Assembly (NCBI GenBank): GCA_019649035.1
Contig: BMAT01010695.1
Coordinates: 50,968-89,853 of the forward strand
DNA length: 38,886 nucleotides
Reading direction: 5' to 3'
Origin: Elysia marginata
Taxonomy: Eukaryota > Mollusca > Gastropoda > Plakobranchidae
A model generated the notes under the pieces. That model was given only the letters and a program-made list of their open reading frames with translations. It did no database searches and was not told the DNA's origin. Position numbers and translations under genes: made by a program. How positions within the stretch are numbered: the first letter of the stretch is position 1; each line of letters opens with the position of its first letter. Below, in pieces: positions 1-10,400 of the stretch.

Positions 1-50
1 CTACTACTACTACTACTACTACCACTACTACTTTTAATACTACTACTACT
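1..50. repeat. (CTA)n microsatellite
   Basis: The window opens in an imperfect run of CTA triplets, interrupted around positions 22-40. It is a simple repeat and codes for nothing recognisable. The array may continue beyond the left edge. Confidence 0.9.
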
Positions 51-1739
51 GCATCAGCTTACATGAAATGAATACCCCGCCCCTCCCCAAACGGACATAA
101 TTTTTTTTTTTTACGGTTGTGTCATGAAATTCTTGATAGAAATTTTAAGAGAAATTTTCACGGAAAGGATTACCGTCATGTTTTGAAAGGTTCGGTGGTA
201 TCGTTACCTATCACTATTCTCGTTATCATGAAAAATCGGAGTCCATTCTCAAATCAGTCTTATCTCTTACAAGTACGTGTATGCGGTATATTTTTTTCAA
301 CCAAAGAAACAACATCATTGCCTAGGGAACATTGTTTGTTTGTGATTTTCTTTTTTTTTAATGCAAACAGTCAAGAATACGCCCAAGAGATGTTAGAATC
401 TCAATCCTAAGTACAGGAGGCCTAGATCAAGCTAAACGTAATGTGTTTACTGTGCTGAACTTTTGGCTGAAGATGACTTCTCGCGAAGGGACGTTACTCC
501 ATTTTTACCGCTTACTTGATATTGTTATTACTGTCATCATGGGCCTATGATTGTACAGATATGCGCGACTGAAATACAGTAACTGGCGTTAGGGGGTTAT
601 ACTTTGGTAACCTATGGTAGGCGTAACAAGCTTACTAGGGTGTCCTATGTATGTCGATACCATGGACTTCTACACTGATATGTTTTCAGAGCCGTATTTT
701 AAAAGAAAAACAAATTATAGTTACTATTGTGATCTGCTGAAAATCCCTTTTCTATGGTTTCACTGTGACCACGGTGTAGAGTTTTCAGCTATTTAGTGAA
801 AAACAAAAAAAAAAAACAAAAAAAAAAACCATTAGACACACAATGCCATAAATTACTTTTTGTTGTCTTTCGTTAATAATGAATTTATTTATTTGATAAT
901 GCTAAGCAAAATGAAAAAAAAAATCAACTAAACGAAAACAAGTAGGAAAGAACTACAAAATTATTATTAATCAATGGAAAGCCCAGCAATCTTTATCAAT
1001 TTACGTACACCGGTAGAGCAAGCTGTGAGTTACAAGTGTGATGTCACTCAGTAGGCCTACTGGGATCATTAACAGTAAAGATAGGATAAATTTATGTAGA
1101 AAGTGTAGATTACAATTCACCGACGGCTGTTAAACTCCCTCTCCGCCAAACAAAAATGGATAATGATTTACATGATAGACTGATTGTACTCCTTTTTACT
1201 AATAGGGGAGTTGTTAAAATCTTTTGTTCCCTCTTAAAACTGTGTTACCCATGGGAGGCTACTCTAAGAAAAAAAAAAACAAATTCCTAGAACCCTGTTC
1301 AGCATAGTTACGTAGATCTTATTCATCTTAATAGAAACCAAAAGTAGGCTAGCCATGAAGGCATGAACATTGAACATTAAGATTAATTTACTATTTAGAT
1401 CTCGTACTTCACCAAGGATATTAGATCTAAAAGTTCCTTGTGTTTCACTCTAAAGGTAAGCTTGGTTTTATCGCCTAGATGTAGATCTAGATCACCTAGT
1501 CTCTCTGGCCGGGCTTTATCTTGTTATCGACTAGATCTAGATAGGTCAGTGAAGTAGTTGAAACTTGAATTGATATTATTTATTATTAAGTAGGCCCTAG
1601 ATACTAGATCTAACTGGAACTGGCAAAGTCTCAAGGGACTGCAATTATTGTTCTAGAGTACAGGTCTAGATTCTAGATTCTAGATATATCTACGCCTACA
1701 CCAGTAGCCTGTATCTATTCATCTTGCAATGGCAGTCGA
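51..1739. other. Gene-poor left flank
   Basis: I see no gene here. Short open frames such as 117-410 and 614-796 have no recognisable domain and contain homopolymer-coded stretches. From about 1390 to 1700 the sequence is unusually rich in overlapping TAGATCTAG-type hexamers and octamers, which recur at 27890-28750. Poly-A tracts at 790-830 and 1267-1280 could be decayed retroelement tails. Confidence 0.5.
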
Positions 1740-2474
1740 AACATTTGCAATGAAGAGTCTACCATCTTTTTTTCATCTTTCTCTGTCCTCCATTGGCATT
1801 TCACAAGCAAGATAATATTATTCCAGTGGTATTCCTGTGTCCTGTTCAAGTTGATCAACGTGTAAGTTGCTGTCCACCCACGCTTCTGTTTCTAAATCCT
1901 ATGTTTAGGTTCCCATAGTATCAGTTCATGTAGTGGTTCCTTTTTGTTTCTCTGGCAGTGGCCACTGAATCCTTTTGTGTAGTACAGGGCTTTATTTGGG
2001 ATTTTGTCCTGCCATGTCACCCCTTTGACTACTCTCTCTCTTCTAAGCATCCGTTCAGCTTCATGCTTGCTGCCTTTGTTAGTGTTCCATGTTGTGTGCT
2101 CTAAAAAAGTTTATCTTCAGTTAGAACTTCTTTCAATCCTGATCTCCAAATTCTATTTTAGATCTAGTTTGGATCAAATTTTTGTCCACCATTCACTCAT
2201 AGTTTTCCTTCATTTCTTTTAAACCGTTGCAAGGTCTTACATATAAAATTTTCAACAATACTGAACGATGTAGTTTGAGAGGATACAAGGAAAAAGTTTT
2301 TTTTTTTTGTGACACTGACAGCCTTATTTTCTCTTGCTATTTATACTTTGTCCACCATCACAACCGGCAGATTAACTGTGATTACAGTTTCAGCTGCGGG
2401 CTAAACCCACTCTCAGACAAAATGTAGGTATCAATATTTCTATCAACCTGGCAAAGTCTGAAGGGACCGCAATT
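1620..2474. repeat. Diverged 27-bp direct repeats bracketing a LINE relic
   Basis: Copies at 1620-1646 and 2448-2474 both read CTGGCAAAGTCT, one variable base, AAGGGAC, one variable base, GCAATT, so 25 of 27 bases match. They lie on either side of the decayed LINE fragment. They may be an internal repeat of the element or a flanking duplication. I cannot tell which without a consensus. Confidence 0.5.
1740..2125 (-). pseudogene. Decayed 3' coding end of a non-LTR retrotransposon
   Basis: Reading the minus strand downward from about 2125, one frame stays open for some 65 codons. It contains VTWQDKIPN, then FSGHCQRNKKEPLHELILWEP. After a stop and frameshifts near 1900 it continues with RGW and VDQLEQDTGIP. 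These segments match the C-terminal region that follows the reverse transcriptase in many animal LINE polyproteins (the W.D.I.N block, the GHC/R block, the L.LWEP.HG.R.RGR block and the VD.L..DTGI block). The order is preserved but the frame is broken, so it is a dead copy. No reverse transcriptase core is seen here. The family assignment is inference from these motifs. Confidence 0.65.
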
Positions 2475-2479
2475 GTTTA

Positions 2480-3718
2480 AGAGCGCCCAAGGTAGTCTAT
2501 TAACTTGACATGAATCTATAGACTATAGTCCATTTGGCCTATATCATTATATTCCCTTTATGTGAACTACATTTTTAGTCTTAAATTTCAACAAATTCAA
2601 CAGTATAAATAAATTTACACGTTATCTGAGGCCCATTGCATAGCACAAATGTTTGCTGCGAACAGGGGAACAGTTTTTGTGCAAGTAATCTGGTTCTATT
2701 GGAACAAGTTATCCTCAGTGAATGTTTTTTTTCTTTTTAAAATCATATGGCGACTAGCTGACCTTCCTGGCAAAGGCATTGGGTCAATTCATTCAACGAT
2801 TGTTCATGTCCGAAAACTTGTTCATTAAGTTGCGTCTAGTACATAGTTTTAAACTAATAAACATAATCAACTTCAGCAAAATATTCCTTTAGTATACCCA
2901 ATTGATTAAAATCTGGATGTCTACTTTTGATTTTGACTGCATTTAGCAGAAAATAGGGTCACAAGTGACAAAATTTCAACAAATAATCGTTTAAGTTTGC
3001 TGCAAACTTCTCCAGGACTCTGTTTGAAAGCGTTTGCAGCATATGATAGCAAACTGGCTGTTTCATAAGGCGAATAAATCATCTTAGTCGAGCTTGAACA
3101 TCAGGGTTGGGATTCCTCTGCATGATTTTCGCGGAAATCTGCGGAGCTTTGATGGGGCAGCTGTGCTTGTGATTTCTCACTTAGACCTTTACGCTTTTTT
3201 CATTGGCCAGTTGAGTTGCACTCAAATCTGCTTTGTGATATGGTGGAGGGATTTCTACCCAGGGGTGCTACCCTTGCCAAACTTAAGTTTCATAGTTATG
3301 AATCCTGGTTGTTTTTTGTTTTGTTTTATTTTTAGAAAAAAGGGTCCTGTGCATTGAAATTCATTAATGAAAGAATTATTACTAATGAAATTAAAATATA
3401 CAGTGGCACCCCACTTTGAAAATTGTACCGTTAAGTTACTAGTAGGTACTACTACTTGTACTAAGTCTGTGCGTTTAGCTCTCCATAAGTCCATTTATAA
3501 TTTATACCCTTATTGTGTGTGATTTAGGGAGGGGAGGGGGGGTGTTGAGAGACTCTACAGAGATCAGCTCTTGGATCCCAGATTTTCAGTTGAGTAGGCC
3601 CAAACCCAATCCCAACCGTATAAATATTAGTGATGATTCGCACCGTGAAAGTATTTTATGTAACCTATCTTTTTTAAACTTTGTTACAGCGTAATGTTTA
3701 TTATTATTGTAAATTGTA
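2480..3718. other. Intergenic, no gene recognised
   Basis: There is no coding signal. A short GGGAGGGGAGGGGGGG tract at about 3527-3542 is a possible G-quadruplex. A TACAGTGGCACC string at about 3399 resembles the outer end of a pogo-like element, but no matching right end is visible. Confidence 0.4.
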
Positions 3719-3722
3719 TTAA

Positions 3723-4200
3723 CCGCTTGACTGCTCTGTGTACGTACACCGAACATGCTATTGTCCCTGGGGTCTAATGCGCTGTGAACATGTATACATT
3801 GTAAGTGCACTATAAAAACCAAGTTTTGTTTCGCCTACTAGATAACCAATCCTTTCTTACTGTGGAGAAAAATAGTATTATCAGAAAGGTCAAAGCTTCA
3901 TGGGACCAAAAATAGCCAATACCAACTATACTTCATTACACACAGATGCACGCAAACACACAATTGGTGTGCCTGTGCTGTGTAGGCCTAGTCAAAGCCA
4001 GCTGACTACCTCTGCTGTGGCGCACGCTCTGGTTTTGCTACACAGTTGCTGATTCTAGATCTGGATGGATTTTTAGGGATCTATCTCTCATAGTTACACT
4101 TACAGAGATAAAGCAAAATTAGTGAAATGACCCGTGCCTCAGTGCTGCCTTAGGAATTTTCATAGCACACAGGTGCGCAATTTGTGTAGCAGTGAAAGGG
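3723..4200. mobile_element. Probable piggyBac-type MITE, TTAA flanked
   Basis: The 478-bp element is bounded by TTAA at 3719-3722 and at 4201-4204. The left end reads CCGCTTGACTGCT and the inverted right end reads CCCTTTCACTGCT, matching at 10 of 13 positions. TTAA duplication and a CC-start terminus are hallmarks of the piggyBac superfamily. The right end also resembles the 26215-26438 element. There is no transposase coding, so it would be nonautonomous. The left end is degenerate and the boundary there is uncertain. It lies about 200 bp upstream of the MITD1 start codon, so it may contribute promoter or 5' leader sequence. Confidence 0.45.
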
Positions 4201-4386
4201 TTAAACTTTATAGTTTTGTAACTATAATTTCTATAATTCTTGTACAGTAATTAGGCTAACCTAATAATATGTTAAAACACCCAACTGTTTTGTTCAAAAT
4301 TGTTTTATAATCTTTCAATCTTCCACAGATCATAATATTCTTGAACTTAAATTGATTGACGAGGTAAAATATTCTGCATCAAAGTC

Positions 4387-4392
4387 ATGTGA
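4387..4392 (+). promoter_or_regulatory. Minimal start-stop upstream ORF (ATGTGA)
   Basis: An ATG immediately followed by TGA lies nine bases before the MITD1 start codon. If the mRNA includes it, it is a start-stop element, a known way of stalling or diverting initiating ribosomes. A pyrimidine-rich TTCCACAG at 4321-4328 could be a 3' splice site beginning a 5' leader exon at 4329. That would place this uORF in the mature leader. The regulatory effect is inference. Confidence 0.35.
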
Positions 4393-4401
4393 CCAGTTCC
4401 A

Positions 4402-7400
4402 ATGGCGGATGATAAGCATCAGGCTGGGGTGGAATCCTCAGCGATCAGTATTCTGAAGAGAGCTGTAGAGCTTGACAATAGTCGCAGGTTTGAGGAGTCT
4501 ATGACTTGCTACCAGGAGGGTGTAGGCCTGCTCATGCAAGTGCTTAAAAGTATGCGCATTTGTATGCTAATTCCGGTACTTTTAAAAGACTAGCTTTTCT
4601 TGCCTAAAGTAGTAATCATGTAATGTTACAGTGGAAACCTTATAGGGAATAACTTGGATTTAGAGAATTTGAGTTATACATATTCATGTTACTCTTTATA
4701 AATATTATTTACTCAGCCACTTCTGTGCTCTCTTACTAATTAAAGCAGCTTTCTATTCTACCCACCTTTTGCATACATGCACAAAGAAAATGATTTCATG
4801 GACCATAAACACATCAACCTGTGTTCTTTGCCCATTGATTTTTATCATTAACTTTTCATGATGGGGAAAAGTGATACTTGCTTGGATCAGAAGAAAAATC
4901 TTACCTTAGGTCATTATATGAACTTTGACTTAAGAGAATCAAATTTCTTTTGTTCAAATTATGAGCTCAAATCTAAGTAACAAAGCTAAGAATTCTACTT
5001 TTTCTAGTGTAATTCATATAAATAGGGCCTCGTATAGAGCTGCATGTATTAGATCTCGCAATAACTTATAATACATATGAAAAAAAATGATAATGCAGAT
5101 AAGTCTATTTCAAATTCGTATTGTTAATAATCATTGATGTGGAAATGGGAATGCCGAAAGAAAACTGCAAAAATGTAAGAAATTTATGTTCAACTTATCA
5201 ATGGTGTGAATGAAAATTGTTATGTAATGATAAGACCACCCAATACCTCGACAGGTGTATCTGATCAAAGCAAGCGTCAAAAATATCGCCAGAAAATCGA
5301 AGAATACCTTAAAAGAGCTGAGGAACTAAAGATTTTTGTAAAAGTGGAGAAAGAAGGTATGGTCTACATGTATCTGTCTCACATCCTTTTATGTCATTTT
5401 TTTACTTTTATATTTTTCATATATTAGAAAGGAAATAAGAATTACTTATTTTGTTATATGTATCGAAGAGAAAGCGTTGACTGATGAATAACTCTTTAAA
5501 TTTTTTTGTGTTTCCCCTTTCGATTCTAAAAACCTGTCAAAGCAAAGAATATGTCTCGCAACCAAGGCGGATTGGTTGGAATTCAGAAATTCTAATTTGA
5601 AAAAAAATGTCCTTCAAATGTTTTTTCTTCCTTCTTTTCCTCTACGTTTATACTTAAACAAAAATTAATTTATATCTTTCTTCAAAATACCGACGTTTAA
5701 AAGTGCAGAAAAAAGCATTCTTCAAAATGGCAACACATTAAAAAGTGAAAATTGCACCATCTGACTTATTCACCCTGGTCGTGAGGTAAACATTATATTT
5801 GATTTCTAAATAATATCCTGAGCATGAATAAAGATAAACAAATTAATACAGCAAGGGCAAACTGTTTTATGTGCTTTAACAATAATTTTAAAAATCAAAG
5901 TTAAAAGAGAAATACCTGGAAATTGCAGATTGAAGAGTATTTATTTTTCATTTGACAACCAGTATCATGAGCATGAATTTGGTCTTGGATTTAACATAGC
6001 TATTATTTCCACCCACAGCCTCAAAACAGCATTCTCAAATCCAGGTGGAAGCAAATTCAAAAGGTCACTCTTATGAAACTCTTTTTGGCCAATATCTAAA
6101 CAAATATGTGTCTGTTGTTGAAGTTGATGATCCATATATACGTGCTCACCACCAGGTAAACACTGAAACATTTTAAAATGATAAAGGTCTTAAGATCTGA
6201 TTTCTTTCATTTTGTTATTTTATTTGTAATATAACTGAAATCTTAACAAAACCTATGGCTGATATTCACATGATTAAATCCAACAGACTGTAAGTTGTCT
6301 TTTCATCATACTCATACCCCAGGATGCAAACTTTCCAACTTTTGTAAGAAGGTTGATTTTTTAAATACTTTCTTGCATTTTTCTTCAACTCAAAAATTGG
6401 AAAGGTAACAAACTGAAAACTTTAGAAAATTAGAGAAAATCTGAAAGTTTAGATTTAAACTTGGCTGGTTATAGGTTTTTAAATATGTATTCAGACGGAC
6501 ATAAAAGTATCATAGAAAATCAAACACGTCTGTGATAAAATCTTATTATGGTCAGTGTTGAGGAGGTTCATCAAAGTTTATAATACCGGTACCAGTAGTT
6601 GTTTAACACCAGTACCTTGCGGCTTAATTATAGAGGTTTTACAACATTTCTTGCCTTTCATTCATTAACTACTTACACTCCTTAGTAGTGTTTTATGATG
6701 CCATCCCTCCTTTTTATTTTTTAGGTCCAAAACTTTCTACGCCTTTGTGAGCTGATTGTGAGAAAGAAATGCCCTGTCAAGTCCATAATTCTAAATACGG
6801 GTAGAGATGAGGTAGAACTGTAGTAAATAATTTTTACTCATAAAGTTTAAAGAAAAAATTAAATCTTTCTCAAACTTTTTGTGTAACAAAATAAAGATCT
6901 ATCTAAAAAGATATTTGATTAAATTTTTGCAAGATTTTTTTTTCAGTGCTACACATGTAAATCCCAAATTCAAGTATTTTATGATTTTTAGACTTTGGTT
7001 GAGATTTAAAAAATTATTCGCAAATGTTCTTATTCATATACAGTATAATTTAATGTGCAGTTGAAATCTCATAGTTTCAAATGTAGAAATGAAACAAGAA
7101 TTTGAGTCAAGAGGATTTGAAATTTATGTAAAAGATAGGAGCTTCATTTCTTTGTTCTCTAAATACTTCCTTCACCTTTTCCCATTCACCCAAACGTATA
7201 CAAATTTCTAAATTCCTGATCTACAGCCCACTTTCATAGTTATTCAATGGTTGTGTGGGTCGGAGGCAATTTTTATGCAATTTGGTGTGGTCATAGAAGG
7301 TTTTTTTTCCACATGTCTTAGAAAAAGTAATACTAAATTGGAATGTCCAACAAAATCAGAGAAAACCATTGTTAAGAAAAGAAGAAAATTGAAGTTAAAG

Positions 7401-10400
7401 GTTAAAATTTACAAAGGATTTAAAGAGATCACCGACCAATCCTCTGCTTGATTATCTTAATTCCAGCAATCATTTTTATATGGTAAAAATACTTTATAAA
7501 CTTTTTGTAAAAAATTACACCGGAAAAATTTTTAGTCACATTTTAACATTTAAAAAAAAAAATATCAACGTTTCTAATTTAAATGCGATTGCTGCTACAC
7601 AAATTGATTTAGATCAAAATTAATTTTACATTCTCTAGAATTTTGTTTTGAAAGGATTCTAAATAATTCAGTTTTAAGGCATAAAATAATTGATAAAGCT
7701 AGATGCTGGACAGGAATTTGCATAGTGTATGAGAATGACATAAGAAAATTAAGCTGCTCATTTTTTGTATCTTCAGTGTCTTAATTCTCTTGGACTTTGA
7801 AGAGCTATACAGTGTAAACCTCAAACACCGAAGTCTTATAACCCGAATTTCTCATTATTTGAAGTTCTTTCTTCATTAGTTTTTTTTTCTTCTTTAACTT
7901 TGTTTAATTTGGACTCATAATTCGAAGTCAGTTGAGTTGGAATTGTTTAATTCAAAGTCGGTATGACCATTAGGAGGCGAGAAAAAAAATTTTAAAACCA
8001 TCTCCCTGCTTAAATTGTTCCTTTCATGACTGCTGGGATAAAACAAAGCCACTGACTTATCACTGTGCTGGGCAGGCAGGCAGGCAGGGACACCAGTGCT
8101 AGCCCATCTAGGGCCTTATGATTTGGAGAGGGGGTGGTGGGATAGGATTAGCTTGCGTATGTTGTTAGAATTAGATAACCCCAGGCCTAGTGTGAAAAGC
8201 CCATGTCTCTGGCTGTGGTACTTACTAGGCTTTGTTGCAAAACTGACAACACCAATCACTCAGTCAATGCAGTGGTCAAATCGGAAAGTGAGAGTCAGGC
8301 TCATGGTCACACGCTGGCAGCGTGCAGGTTATAAGGAGAGGTAGGAAGAATATTAGGGCAGGGAGAATGTCAGTATGTCAGTATTGGGTGAAGAGAAGGT
8401 GGAAATTGGAGAGGGTTTGGCTTGTGCCGTCAAACTCAAAGAAGATTGATAGATTGGGCAATAGTGGGCAGAGTATGGTGATTGTGTGAGCAGATCGAAA
8501 GAACAAAGATGCATAAATTAGGGCTAAGTTCTTGATTGTGTAAAGAGTTAACCAAAAAGCACACAATGTAGCTTACAGCCATACAGCTGGTCTGTAGATC
8601 GGCGATGTAAGCTCTGAAGTTGCATAGTAATGATACAGCTATCAAAATAATGCGGGGGGGGGGGGGNNGGGATTTTGGTTTGAGGTCTATTAGTATCTGA
8701 CGCACAATCATCACTCCACTTGTTGATTTGGCACAGGCACAATTAACCACAATTGTCTTAATTCTTACCCCACTGTGTTTCAGTTTTCATTTTTGCTGTT
8801 TCAACTTCTGACCAGCCTAATCTATAGCTTTTTTTTCAACTGTATTTTAAATGGCGTCTTTAAGTACCAGTAGGAGTGAAGGTATGAAGTACCCGTTGAA
8901 AAGAAAACACACTACATGTACTCTTTTGTACATGTAGTTTCAAACCAGGGAAAGTAATAAAAAAAAATTATTGCATTATACTGTTTGACACTATTGGGGA
9001 TCAGTTAACTCCCCTTTTTATATTAATTCGAAGTCTCATAATTCAAAGTTTTAGGCCATTTTCAAGCAATTCGAATTATGAGGTTTCCACTGTATTTATC
9101 ACCAGGACATGACAAGCCAGCAACAGCAACATCAAAAACTGTTGGGCATTGGGAAATCATTGCAGGGCCTGGGTATTCGTCTAGACATCAACTACTCAGA
9201 CACATTACATGACAGGGAGATCAGGTGGGTTGAATGAGATTAACTCATAACCCCTTGAGTGCTACATAAAATGCCCCATTGTGTGCTAGGAACATTTTCA
9301 AACACAGATATGTAGAGAGGGTCTCTCCAGATGTACATCTAAAATTTAAAGAATATCTGTGGAAAATAGATCTAAGCTTTTAGTACGGAAACTAGATCTA
9401 GAATTTTTGTAAACATTTAGAAGGCTTGGTTTATCAAACATGTACAGCGTATTAACACAGTGTAATGGATCAGTGGGATGTGCTGTATTGTGATCATGGA
9501 TTGTGATCAGCATCACAAACGAACGCAGCACAATCAAGTAGCTTAGAGGTAGGATTAGGAAAATAAAACATTGCCTTGTTTTATGACTCAAAAGATTTTT
9601 TTTTATCGATTTCAGCATAAATTATTTGAAAACTACACCATTTATTGAAGATCATATAATTTATGCTAGAAGGCAAAAGCATTCACACATGAGCCAAGTA
9701 ATTTCATCTTACTAGTTGATTACGAGTAGTTTTCTCTGTGGCATAAAATCTCTGGAGTGTTTGTGTGCATACAGTCTGCATACCAGTGATATACAAAAAC
9801 ATTGTAACTAAGGGAATTCTGGGAGATTAACATCTTTTTGTAATTAAGATAAAGTTGTACAGTTAATTAAAACTTTTCATTCTGAGTTTCCTTTTGGTTT
9901 GTTTAAGCAGATGGTCGGCGGCAAGCTTAGGAATGACCATAAGAAAGTTTTCCTAAAAAGCGCAGTTAATTTGCGTTAGTTTGAAAAGTTTTAATCCAAG
10001 CTGTGGTTATCAAGATCAATTGTAAAGAAGTTGAATTCTCTGAAGCATACTGTGACAAAAAGAATGTTTTTTTTTTCTGTTCTCTAAATGTTTTAACTCT
10101 CCAAAGGCCTTGTGGTAAACACTCACTTAGTACCCGGAACCACCACAGAGGTGTCTTTAGCCCATAGAACTATTGTGTTTGTGCATTTTTCCATGGGAGG
10201 TGCTGATAGAAATACCATGGAAACCATTTTTAACAGGCTCTGCTTTAATAGGGATTTGGTTATAATTTTATATAGGGGCTTATTTCAATCCCTGTTTTTG
10301 CTTCTTTGTTGTCTTTATAAAAATATTGTTAATAACAGATACTCTGCGGGTCAGTATTCTATGAGGCTACACAGGAATGCCCAGTCAAGTTTTTTCTTCT

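Larger units (their letters stand above)
7810..9092. mobile_element. Pogo/Tigger-like DNA transposon remnant in MITD1 intron 4
   Basis: The 1283-bp element is flanked by TA at 7808-7809 and 9093-9094. The left end reads CAGTGTAAACCTC and the inverted right end reads CAGTGGAAACCTC, a one-base difference. Inside each end, ATAACCCGAAT and ATTCGAATTATGAGG continue the inverted repeat. CAGT termini with TA duplication fit the pogo/Tigger branch of Tc1/mariner. No transposase is intact. A (GGCA)n tract at 8071-8090 and a G-run with two unknown bases at 8654-8670 lie inside. The right end stops 13 nt before MITD1 exon 5. Confidence 0.75.

Noticed and set aside
4629..4665. TA followed by CAGTGGAAACCTTATAGGGA in MITD1 intron 1 as a further pogo-like element
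   Set aside because: The left end matches the 7810-9092 family, but no right end with GGTTTCCACTG was found downstream, so it is at most a fragment.
5965..6171. Minus-strand 68-codon frame over MITD1 exon 3
   Set aside because: It is antisense to an exon confirmed by phase and homology.
8096..8344. Plus-strand frame of 82 codons, and minus-strand frames 8436-8750 crossing N bases
   Set aside because: They lie inside the pogo-like element, cross or adjoin a G-run gap, and show no family resemblance.
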